NCBI GenBank assembly: GCA_963920525.1
Contig: OY986438.1
Coordinates: 177,749,093 to 177,813,092 of the forward strand
DNA length: 64,000 bases
Direction of reading: 5' to 3'
DNA from: Dichetophora obliterata
Lineage: Eukaryota > Arthropoda > Insecta > Diptera > Sciomyzidae
In this document: positions 14,562-25,647 of the stretch, piece after piece
Layout: every line of letters begins with the position of its first letter
How positions within the stretch are numbered: position 1 is the stretch's first letter
Made by a program: the position numbers and the translations under genes
The notes under the pieces: generated by a model
What the model was told of the DNA's origin: nothing
Databases searched by the model: none
The model's input: only the letters and a program-made list of their open reading frames with translations

Positions 14562-16051
14562 CAGTGGTGCCAGAAAAGGGAATTTTTAACGAAAAGGGAA
14601 AACGGGAATAACACTTCTAAAAACGGGAAAAATTAGGTTGAAAAAGAGTAGTTTCGTCACAAAATTGACAAATTATGTTATGAATTTTTAACATCTTGTA
14701 TTTAAATAAATTTTAAAATTATCTGAGGCATCTTGAATTTTAATTTTATATTATTACTTTTTGAATTAGCCTGTTTGTTTAATTTAAATTCTTTTAGATT
14801 ATCATCAGCTGTAAGCTCAAACGTAATTTTTAATAAGAGTATTTAGACTTTTCGCATGTGTGGATCCTATATTTTGTAAAAAAAGTATCCTTGTGTTCCG
14901 TTGTGTTCCTATTTATTTAAAAAATCTAAATATATATCGACTTAGAATATATGTCACTAAGAAATATTGATTTATTAACTAAAATTATTATTATTATTAT
15001 TATTATTATTAAAGCTATACGTTAGTACACTTAGAACTATGTTCTCTTATAGTACAAAATAATATAAAATTGAATAACAACTAGGCTTAATTAAGAATAT
15101 TTGGATTGAATTTAATTTTGTTTAACTTAATTAATTTAAGGTAAAGGTAACTTAAAATGTAAGCCAAAAATTTGTTTAAAAAGAGTAAAAAGTTTTCTTT
15201 TAATACAGTGGTGGTTGAGTAGTAAATGAAAAAACAAAAATATAAAGCATTATAGATTTACAAGATAGAATAGGGAGCTGAGAAGAGAGAATAAATTAAA
15301 AATTTAAGTCTGCGAAGGAGAAATTCCTCTCCTAGTAATTTCTCTTATCCTTCAAGGAAATTACACAAGATGTTCACAATTTTTTACAAACCGGGGTAAA
15401 TATTTGCCCCACGGGATTCCTATTCGTAAACTCGTTCTAAAAGCAGTAATCTGGCTCTTTAAGAAAAGGAATACCAACATGATGTTGTGCTAAAAAAGTC
15501 TGTTTATTGAGATTCTGACAATTAACTTAAAATTTCGTAATCTTATACATATATGGAAAGGTCAAATAAAAATCCTTGCAATATTGCTTTTCAAGATATA
15601 TTCTTTCGGTTTCTGTTATGCAATAAGTAGAAAAAAGAGTAGTTCAGAAAGTATAGTTGTTGGGTTTAATATGAAATTTGCAGATACAAGTGAAATGTTG
15701 TATCTCAAAAATTAAGAAAATTTATAAATTTAATTTTTCTCTTCCGAATAGCTGTGCATGCCCTAAAAATGCTTATTCTGACGTAAATTTGAATAAAATT
15801 AAAGGACTAAAAATAAAAAAAAAAGTGTTTGCAGTGAGACTCAAGTAATATGTACAAGTAATTTATGTGATATATGTCTTTAGGCATATTTTAGTTGTAT
15901 TAGTAAAGTTTGTATTGTTATGGTTTTTAAAATAAAACACTGAACTTTAGAAAAGGGGAAAAAATGGGAAAATGTTAAGAAAAAAACGGGAAGACCTTAT
16001 TGAAATGAAGAACAAAAAGAAAATTATCTCTACCAAAATCTGGCAACACTG
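14562..16051. mobile_element. hAT-type non-autonomous element, 1490 bp, 8-bp target duplication
   Basis: Terminal repeats CAGTGGTGCCAG (14562) and CTGGCAACACTG (ending 16051) fit the hAT terminus CAGTG.TGCCA. The flanks AGCGTTAC (14554-14561) and AGCGTAAC (16052-16059) are an 8-bp duplication with one mismatch. Both subterminal zones are rich in GGGAAAA/ACGGGAA motifs. There is no transposase frame inside; the interior is AT-rich with an ATT microsatellite. Confidence 0.88.
14984..15011. repeat. (ATT)n microsatellite
   Basis: About nine uninterrupted ATT units inside the hAT-type element. Confidence 0.95.
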
Positions 16052-16690
16052 AGCGTAACATCCGCTCCAATTGCGTAAAATATCGCTGCTGGAGCATTTC
16101 TAGGATGCTCTGAGCGACAATACGCTAAAAGAGAGTGAAAAATACGAAAAATTTACATATTTTAGGGCTCCCTGAGCGACAAAATGCTGAAATAGCGTGA
16201 AAAGCAGAGAAAATATACGTATTTTAAAAAACCCGCTGCTTAGCGTGATATTTTTACATAATCGTAGTGATTTTTCAATCAGTTTTTAGAGTGTTATTTA
16301 CCTCGTGTGTGAAAAGCGCTGTCGTATGGTGTAATAAAACATAAAGTTAACATCTTTGAATTATAATTATTCAATGTCACTGCATTTGCTATGCGTCCGA
16401 GATGCAATTTTTGATCGTTTTCGCCGAAGGGGCTATGGCAAATACTAACTCATGTGGTGTACGGCGTGCAGCCAACGCCTCAGTTAGTTTTTTTCATGAC
16501 TAAGCTTAAGGTTCTGAAGTCTTTTGACTCTTTTAAACGTGGTTTGAATATTTGTTTTCCCAGCCATTTTTTATTCCGTTCTAAAAAGTTTTGGTTTTTT
16601 GGCCACAAGATTTCCAACGAAAAACAAGGGGACACGTAAACATTACAATTATTTTTTTCAAGGATTTTCTTTCTTATCTGCTCTCCCTGA

Positions 16691-16902
16691 GCAAAAGATC
16701 ACCAGATTTGGATTCCAGCGATTATTACCTCTTCAGAAACTTGAAATATTTCCTTCGTGGAAAGTGTTTTTTGCAGAATAAAGATGCGTTTGTAGCCGTG
16801 AAACAGTATTTTGCAAAGCTTCCAGAAAATCATTACAGTGATGGTATAAAATTATTGGAAGATCTTTGGAATAAGTGTATTGAAGGAGATTATATTGAAT
16901 AA
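16691..16902 (+). pseudogene. mariner transposase C-terminus
   Basis: The frame reads KRSPDLDSSDYYLFRNLKYF then LRGKCFLQNKDAFVAVKQYF and LPENHYSDGIKLLEDLWNKC IEGDYIE before a stop. This matches the mariner end YSPDLAPSDY.LF..L...L.GK.F...E...AV..YF..L.E..F..GI..L..RW.KCIE..GDYVE. The catalytic aspartate in the S-D-Y motif is present. Everything upstream is missing or unreadable; sequence at 16454-16640 has no clear homology. It is a separate copy from the mariner split at 8144. Confidence 0.85.
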
Positions 16903-16925
16903 AAGTTGATTTCATTAAAAAATTC

Positions 16926-18627
<1,702 letters not shown>

Positions 18628-19500
18628 GTATACAGCAAATATCAATCTCTAAACAAACATTCGCAAAATGACGAAACAAATATATTTACTGTTTATTATC
18701 AGAATGTAGGTGGCTTACGCACTAAATCATCTAAGTTTTCTGTCGCTGTATCTGATTGCTGTTATGATGTTGTTGCCTTGACTGAGACCTGGTTACAGGG
18801 AGATATTTTTACTTCGGAGTTTTTTGACAACAAATATGAAGTTTTCCGTCGCGATCGATGTCAATTAGCTACAGGCCTTACACGTGGTGGAGGGGTTTTG
18901 GTTGCTGTTCGCTCTGTCTATTCATGCCAAGAGATTCATCTAATACAAAGTACTGGGATAATAGAGCAGATCTGTGTTAAGATTGATGTTCCAGTATCTT
19001 CTGGTGCTGGCGATAACTACAGGCGAATAAGTATTTACATTTTTGTTTCATACATTCCACCAAATTCAAATTGTGAAACTTATTCATTGCATTTTTTTAA
19101 TATTCTTAAGATAGTCGAAAAGCTTAATGTTAATGAATATCCATTAATATTAGGTGATTTCAACTTGGGTAACGTAAACTGGGTTTCCTCTGATAACTGG
19201 CCGGCGCTATCACCAAGTAATTTGAGTGCTGGTAGAGATGCTGATTTTCTAGATTCAATTCATTCACTTGGGATGTACCAAATAAATGCAATAAGAAATG
19301 GTTTGAATAGATTGTTAGACCTAGTTTTTACTGACTTAGAGTTTAATACTGTATGTAGTGAAGCAGAATTCATATTATCCGACAATAGCGTTCACCATAA
19401 GGCTCTTCTAATAAATATTGATATTGTTGCCTTAAATAATCCCTTCTTGGGTGAACATATATTTATGAATATGATTTTAATAAAGCTGATTATGCTGTAA
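18628..19500 (+). pseudogene. Non-LTR ORF2, endonuclease domain
   Basis: The frame opens after a stop at 18625-18627 and reads TVYYQNVGGLRTKSSKF, VALTETWLQ, RGGGVLVAV, YIPPNS, LILGDFNLGNVNW and LSDNSVHHKALL. These are the apurinic-type endonuclease motifs of non-LTR elements (N-V-x-G-L, E-T-W, G-G-x-x-x-A, D-F-N, and a degenerate S-D-x-H-H). The E of ETW and the DFN motif are present; SDHH is altered by an insertion of residues (SDNSVHH). It ends at a frame break near 19500. Confidence 0.85.
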
Positions 19501-19574
19501 TATCGGATTTTATATATAATGTAAACTGGTGCACAATCTTTGATGATAGTCTCTTACAGAATCATCTCTGTTTA

Positions 19575-20236
19575 ATGAATATCATTAAGGAAACATTCAC
19601 GAGATTTGTTCCATTAAAAAAGGTTCGTATAGCTACTAAACCAAGTTGGTATAATAGTCGCCTGGCTAACCTCAAAAATACTATGAACAAAAAATACAAG
19701 AAGAGCAAGATTAACATAGCTTTAAAACAGGAATATGTTCTGGCACGTAAACAATATGATACACTTAAAAAATTTTTGTATAGGAATCATTTGCTGGCCT
19801 TAGAATCGAACATTAAGTGCAACCCAAAAGCATTTTGGACTTTTTTGAACAACAAAAAAAAAGTTCGGGTCTCCCTAAAAATATGTTTTTCCAGGATAAT
19901 AAATCTGACAAATTTCAAGAAATAAGCGAACTTTTTGCACTCTATTTTCAGTCCAATTTCAAGTGCTATGGCCAATCAATTAATGATGTTGCGTCTGAGT
20001 TTAATGTTATTCCTATTATAGATCTTGGTTCCTTAACCTTATCTGGAGAAGAGGTGTATCGAGAATTAATTAGCTTAGATTCGAAGAAGAAATATGGCCC
20101 TGACAATATTCCTCCAATCTATCTAAAATATTGTGCTATGGCACTTTTTCAACCTCTAACCTTTCTTTTTAACCAATCCCTTAAAAAGGGAGAATTTTTA
20201 AATGTATGGAATATCCGAGATAACTCCAACTTTTAA
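19575..20236 (+). pseudogene. Non-LTR ORF2, linker and N-terminal RT region (two overlapping frames)
   Basis: The first frame (19575-19925) has KPSWYNSRLANLKNTMNKKY, the usual W-Y...L..L...K...K block. The second (from about 19860 to 20236) has KYGPDNIPPIYLKYC and FNQSLKKGEF, the RT-0/1 region (G-P-D-x-I-P). A frameshift in an A8 run near 19855 separates them; another near 20215 separates them from the next part. Confidence 0.8.
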
Positions 20237-20777
20237 ATCTGGTTCGAGGCAAAATATTGCAAACTATCGACCTATATCCAAATTACCACTTATTCCAAAA
20301 CTATTTGAATCTCTGGTAAAAAAGAAAATATATTCTTGCATCAAAGGCGCAGTATTGGAGTGTCAACATGGTTTTGTGTCTGGCAGATCTATCTCAACAA
20401 ATCTTGCGCTATTTACTCACTTTATAGCCAGCGAAATTGAGAGAGGTCAACAAGTAGATGTAGTTCTTACAGATTTTGCGAAAGCATTCGATAGAGTCCA
20501 GCACTCAGTTTTAATAAGGAAACTTGGTATACTGGGTTTCCACTCCTTCTTGCTAAGGTGGCTAGAGAATTACCTGTTAGGTCGTAGACAAGCGGTTAGG
20601 ATTGGTAAATACCTCTCTAAATATATTGATAATTTTTCTGGTGTGCCCCAAGGCAGTCATCTTGGTCCGCTTTTGTTTGTTTTATTTATTAACGACCTTC
20701 CAAACTATGTCCAGTTTTCGAGATGTCTCATGTATGCTGATGACGTGAAGTTATTTAAAATATTAATTCTTCAGTAG
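20202..20777 (+). pseudogene. Non-LTR ORF2, reverse transcriptase fingers and palm
   Basis: It reads ANYRPISKLPLIPKLFESLV, CQHGFVSGRSISTNL, VVLTDFAKAFDRVQHSVLIR, SGVPQGSHLGPLLFVLFIND and LMYADDVKLF. The three catalytic aspartates are all visible: the D of TDFAKAFD and the two of YADD. This part is intact; the element is inactive because of the surrounding frame breaks and 5' truncation. Confidence 0.9.
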
Positions 20778-20800
20778 ACTGTCAATTTATTCAACAGGAT

Positions 20801-21544
20801 TTGGATGGCTTGCAGAAGTGGTGTGAGGTCAATAAGCTATATTTTAATGTTACTAAATGTAGTGTAATGTCATTTACCATGAAACAGCAATTAATTGTAG
20901 GAAACTATACTTCGTGCTCTGATATAATCTTAAGAGTTGAAATTAAAATGGATTTGGGAGTAATTTCTGACAAAAAACTTACTTTTGGTAAGCATTATGA
21001 TGCTGTTATTTCCAAAGCTAATGCAAAGATGGGTTTCATCATGCGCAACACTAAGGAGTTCTCAGATCCCTTTACTCTAAAGTCAATTTTCTTCTCTTTG
21101 GTTAGATCAAGTTTGGAGTATTGTTGTGTTGTCTGGGACCCTCGATATGCTGTGCATATTTCTAGAATTGAAAATATTCAGAGACGTTTTACTCGGCTAG
21201 TGTTTAGAAAACTTCGGTGGGAGTTTATGCCGACTTATGACTCCCGTTGTGCGCTTTTAGGCTTGAAAACCTTAGAGTTTAGAAGAAAGTATTTTTTGGC
21301 TATATTTGCTCGTGATATATTCATGAAGCACTTAGATTCTGCACCATTGCTTGCTTTATTTGGTATATATGCGCCCGAAAGGAATTTTAGACGTAGACAG
21401 TTTTTTCAAATTCCATATCGCAGGACAAATTATGGTAGACAGGACCCTGTTTATAATATGAGTTCTTCTTTTAATGCAATTTGTAGCAATATTGATATAA
21501 CCCAAACTAGGATCTCTTTTAAAAATTGTATTATGTTAAGCTAA
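20801..21544 (+). pseudogene. Non-LTR ORF2, RT thumb and C-terminus
   Basis: It reads LQKWCEVNKLYFNVTKCSVM (the L..W...N.L..N..K block after the palm), DLGVISDKKLTFGKHYDAVI, and RSSLEYCCVVWDPRYAVHIS followed by RIENIQRRFTR (S..LEY...VW.P.....I..IE..QR.F.R). These are typical of jockey/CR1 elements. It is offset from 20202-20777 by a frameshift near 20775. Confidence 0.88.
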
Positions 21545-21650
21545 TATTATATTGTTAAATTCTTGTTTAATTTTAAGATAATTTTTAGTAACTGTAGAAC
21601 AAACTTGTTTATAGTTGAATAATAAATAAATATATAAATAAATAAATAAA

Positions 21651-22256
21651 CATTTTTCAAAGAAAGAAAATCAAGGAGAATAATTTAACTTATCATAATA
21701 TTAAGACCAATTGCTCTCCAGCAAGACTAGTGTTCCAATAATAGGCAGATAAATATAATAAATATGTTATGAGCCGATGCACAAGGCGTTGAATGAGAAC
21801 AAAAATTTTGTGTTATAAAAGGACGTCATTTTTTAAACTTAGCGAGGTCAATTAAAACCAATAATTAAATTGTCACATAACACAAATAAAAATTTAACCA
21901 ATTAAACTCAAGAAAATTACGTATTTTCCGTATTTGGAGAGTGTGTTTGTTGTTCTGACATAATCAGGATAAACTAGAAAATCAGACGCAGATCCACCTT
22001 TTTAAAACCCATTTGGTGGCTACTGAGAAGATTGCTTGTTGAGACTAACCATCATAGTCTGTTTTAGAGATGAGGACTCCGGTGAATTTTCTGGAACGTC
22101 GTTCTTAATGCATGTGATTTTAAAATCGCCGTTCTTTTAAATAGTGATCTTCATCAAGTTATATTATAATTAAACAAATACATATCCAATTATGTAGTTA
22201 TGAGAGATGACCGAAGCAACAAGAAAACTTATATTAAGCTGCGCTGGTATGCTTAC
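21651..22256. other. Intron spacer
   Basis: AT-rich DNA between the non-LTR tail and the palindromic element. No feature recognised. Confidence 0.45.
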
Positions 22257-22260
22257 TTAA

Positions 22261-24622
22261 GAGTCAATCCAAATGAAGTGATCTCAAAAAACGAAAGTTG
22301 GTCGCTCGACCATTTTTAAAAAAGTTGAAAAAATTATCAAATTTTGCTTAAAGTATTGGCATCTCAGAACCGTAACAAAAAAATTTGTTGTTGTTGTAAT
22401 TTCAAAATGGCGGCCATATGTGTCTTGCTACCTAGAGCGATTTTTGCGTTTGAAAGCGTTTGCGGAAACTAACATTTCTCAGCTTGTATTATATACAGAA
22501 TAATGAATCAAAAACCATGAAATTAAACACATTTTGAACTGTAATACTGTATTTAAAATGTGCTTCTTAAAAAGTATCTTTAAATAAAACAAAATATTCG
22601 AACTTTTTTGGTAAAAACGTTATATTTTGCATCTTTACGAATTTTTTTTTTATAGAAAGCAATTAGTAATTGACTTCAATTTTTTTTTATAAGTGCAATA
22701 TAACAATTAGTTTATTCACAAATAATTTCAACTTTCTACTGTACTTAGTTTTTTTAATATAGCCTCTTAAAAATTGAAATTTCGAGAATTTTGTCAACTT
22801 TGGGGTCAAATATCTCAGGTGGGCACACGTTTAAAAATCTGAAATTTGTTCAAAATAAGGTTAACAATAGTAAATTCATTCAGTTAAAATTTCGAGTTGT
22901 ATATTTGCTTTATTTGGAAGATACAGCCCTTCAAACTTCATGAAAATTCACTTTAAATAATATGTCTTTTTTTGGGATATTTTTAAATGTTTTTTCAATT
23001 ACAAGCAAAATAAAACTTAAATAATGAAACAGTTGATATTAATAACTGAATGTAATCTCAAAACAATTGCGTTTTTTATTTTAATTAATTAAATTTAATC
23101 CTTTTTATAGAACACTCTTTTGCTTAACATAAATAAATTTTTGCAAATGTTCTGTAAATATATAAATTGTTGTGATTCCTGTTCTGAAAATAAAAGCAGA
23201 GAGAAAAGATAATAGAAAACAAAGTCAAATTTAAAAGAAAACTTATTTTTACCTGCCATGACATGCACACAATATTTAAATAAGTTTAATACATTTTACA
23301 ATAATTAAATTTTGAATAACTGCTCTGAAAATAACAGAAGAAAGAAAAGAAAATAGTAAACATTGTCAAATGTTTGAAATAACTTATTTTAGTAACCTAC
23401 CTATTTCTCTTTTGTGACTGGATGGTCCTCATATTCGTCGGACTTAGACGTTATAAAGCATCGCATTTTCGTCTCCGAAATTGGAACGAAACGGTGAAAC
23501 TTTCGTGTGCCTTGAATTCGTTGGCAGTTTTCAAAACGATTATCGAGGATTTTCTTACGAGTGATTATTTCTTCTCCCTTAACATATGCATATGTAATTC
23601 CTTTAATGTTTTCTCTACAGTAAACAAACATATCCTCAGGAGTTAGAATTTGGTCAATTTCTGTCCTTTGGAGACTGGCCTTTGCAACTTCCCGTTTCGT
23701 AGTTCCTCCAACACCATCACATGCGTTCTTACCATGAGATGTTGCAAAAAAATTCCACTCTGCATCAAGTCCGAAATCGTTTTTATGATGGCAGATATTT
23801 GTGAAGTTTTTTTTGTTTTTGTATTGACTTGCAGCGCCATCCGAAAAGTAAATTATTTTTTTAGCAGCTGGTGCAGTATGTTTTATGTGCTTTATTAAAC
23901 AGGATTGAAAAGTGTGAACTGCTTCTGTATTGTGGTCCATATGATCGCTTATAACACAAAAACATTGATTTAATACTTTGTTATGTTCTTTGTAATAATA
24001 TACAAATGGGTGAATAGTTGCTTGCCGATTAACCCAGTGGTAGCTTTGTATTTCATCCTGGATTATGAAATTAAAGTTTTCAGCAAAATCTGCAAGAACA
24101 ATGCATTCATTTGGGCTTAGTGTGTCCTTCTTTTCTCTTTGAAATTGCGCTTGAACCTTTGAGATAAAGTGATGTAACTTCATTGAAATAAGTTTTTCAA
24201 TAAGCGATTGAAAGAAATCTTCTTTTGCTTGAACAACAGTTATCATTTCAGCTCGATCGGTCATTGTCCACTGTTTGTAAATAATATTGTCGGAGAGGTT
24301 GTCACTTTCATCTAAGTTTTTAAGCAGCCTCCACAGGGATTCCTGTCCTGGACATTTGTCGCATTTGTCCAACATACAGTTATAACCATTTATGTCACAG
24401 ACAAGCATTTCAAGTAGGTCTTTATAGTCTTGTTTTATTCTATCAACCATGAGTTTTACGTTTTGGTGATAAACGCAAACACAGACACAGTGGCTACCCG
24501 ATGATCCGGCAATGACGCACCACTTTGGTCTAAGTTCAATAAATTTTGATCTTCCAACCTTGCAATTTGGGTATTGTTTTTTAAATTCGACGAAGAGTTC
24601 ATTTAAATTGCAAAGTATGAGA
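22261..24622 (-). repeat. Left arm of the palindrome
   Basis: Reverse-complement partner of 25648-28000. It contains codons about 319-725 of the transposase-like gene plus about 1.1 kb of AT-rich 3' flank and the terminal repeat. The A9/T9 homopolymer (near 22681 and 27582) has equal length in both arms. Confidence 0.92.
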
Positions 24623-25578
24623 CGCTTCTGCTTCTGAACTTTTTTATCTTCAATTCTGACAGACACACAATCTTTCATACCTGGACAAAGGCGGCTATTT
24701 TCATCACGTTCGTAAAATTCAAAGACTAACGCTTCTATTTCGGGTGGAATGGGGACGCCCCTCTTCTTTTCCAGATCTGGAAGAATGCCCTGATCATTAA
24801 CTAGATCTTTTGTAAGTTTTACAAGACGTTCTGATACGTTGAACTCAGAAGTAATTTTTTTAATTGACCATGATTTTGGTAACAAACTTATAATTTTAAT
24901 CTTCTCTCCTTTTTCTGCCATAACACATTTATCCTTAAGTTTCTTAATCAGATCATCAAATTCATTAACAGGCTCTGCATTCTCCATGTTGTCTGCAATA
25001 ACTTCATCAAAGGACTGCTCGAGGTTTCTTTTTAAAGCATTTGTAACTTTACCTATCTTCGATTTTATAGCAGAAACCCTTTTTTCTGAACTTAATTTTT
25101 GTATTTTAGAAGCAGGCGAAACTTCTAAAAGATCACAAACGGAGTCCACATGTTTGAGGTATTCAGCAGGAGGCATGTAATCTTTGCACTTATCATTTTC
25201 TGTACTTTCGGATGTTAAAAAGGCTTTTTGGTAACAATTAATGCAAAGGGATTTTCCAGGAACAAGCTCAACATTACCAATCACATGTTCAGATATATGC
25301 TCGAGACGAATTTCCCTTAGTCCTTTATTAATACTTTTCTTATGCATTTTAAACGGATCACTACAATACCGGCCGAACAAATGATGATACTTATCAATAT
25401 ACTTTTTTTCGTGGTAATTACATAAAGTAGTTACATCTTTTGAAACCCTATAATACAAAAGTTGTTGTTCTTCTTGACTAAACTGAATTATTTGCTTTAA
25501 ATCACTTTGTAGAGGCCCATAAACACTTTTGTGGCACTCATCGTTCGTTAAAATTCCTATAGAGCAAACACTTTCCAT
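23401..25578 (-). CDS. Intact 725-residue transposase-like protein
   Basis: The ATG is at 25578 and the stop at 23401, with no interruptions. The N-terminus has possible metal-binding Cys/His groups (C-N-Y-H...Y-H-H..C around 53-71 and C-I-N-C around 112-115). Near 236-260 SWSIKKITSEFNVSERLVKL looks like a helix-turn-helix. The C-terminal half has DFAENF (D497), SDHMDHNTEAVHTF (D545), YFSDGAASQYKNKKNF (D580), AEWNFFATSHGK (E607) and CDGVGG (D621). This protein family is multicopy in insect genomes and is TE-like. A DDE/DDD catalytic core using D497, D580 and E607 or D621 is my inference from conservation with the diverged copy at 60880-62120. A long intact frame suggests recent activity. The superfamily is not known to me. 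Confidence 0.85.
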   Translation of the reverse strand: MESVCSIGILTNDECHKSVYGPLQSDLKQIIQFSQEEQQLLYYRVSKDVTTLCNYHEKKYIDKYHHLFGRYCSDPFKMHKKSINKGLREIRLEHISEHVIGNVELVPGKSLCINCYQKAFLTSESTENDKCKDYMPPAEYLKHVDSVCDLLEVSPASKIQKLSSEKRVSAIKSKIGKVTNALKRNLEQSFDEVIADNMENAEPVNEFDDLIKKLKDKCVMAEKGEKIKIISLLPKSWSIKKITSEFNVSERLVKLTKDLVNDQGILPDLEKKRGVPIPPEIEALVFEFYERDENSRLCPGMKDCVSVRIEDKKVQKQKRLILCNLNELFVEFKKQYPNCKVGRSKFIELRPKWCVIAGSSGSHCVCVCVYHQNVKLMVDRIKQDYKDLLEMLVCDINGYNCMLDKCDKCPGQESLWRLLKNLDESDNLSDNIIYKQWTMTDRAEMITVVQAKEDFFQSLIEKLISMKLHHFISKVQAQFQREKKDTLSPNECIVLADFAENFNFIIQDEIQSYHWVNRQATIHPFVYYYKEHNKVLNQCFCVISDHMDHNTEAVHTFQSCLIKHIKHTAPAAKKIIYFSDGAASQYKNKKNFTNICHHKNDFGLDAEWNFFATSHGKNACDGVGGTTKREVAKASLQRTEIDQILTPEDMFVYCRENIKGITYAYVKGEEIITRKKILDNRFENCQRIQGTRKFHRFVPISETKMRCFITSKSDEYEDHPVTKEK

Positions 25579-25647
25579 TATAAGACTTTTAAACTAACTC
25601 AATATAATTATTTTGAACACTTAAGCAACCTTCTCTAAAAGCAACCT

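Larger units (their letters stand above)
14169..16332. mobile_element. Possible outer TIR element containing the hAT-type element
   Basis: ACACCGTGCAGC...TTTTTCACACACGA near 14169-14207 is roughly inverted at 16285-16332 (TCGTGTGTGAAAA...GTATGGTGT). The match is patchy (ACACC.T.C, TTTTCACACACGA.GTAA). If real, the 14562-16051 element inserted inside it. No coding frame and no clear target duplication. Short repeats with GAGCGACAA occur at about 16110-16200. Confidence 0.4.
18628..21650 (+). mobile_element. Jockey/CR1-like non-LTR retrotransposon, 5'-truncated and frameshifted
   Basis: It contains an endonuclease domain, a linker and a reverse transcriptase in order on the plus strand, but split over five reading frames. 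No ORF1 is seen upstream, so the 5' end is truncated at or near 18628. The 3' end is an AATAAATAAATA-type simple tail (about 21620-21650). Its interior is otherwise colinear with an intact ORF2, implying only modest decay. No target duplication was established. Confidence 0.88.

Noticed and set aside
23422..23898. Open frames antisense to the transposase-like gene, and their mirror at 26372-26848
   Set aside because: They duplicate because the palindrome duplicates the gene; the conserved motifs are all in the sense frame.
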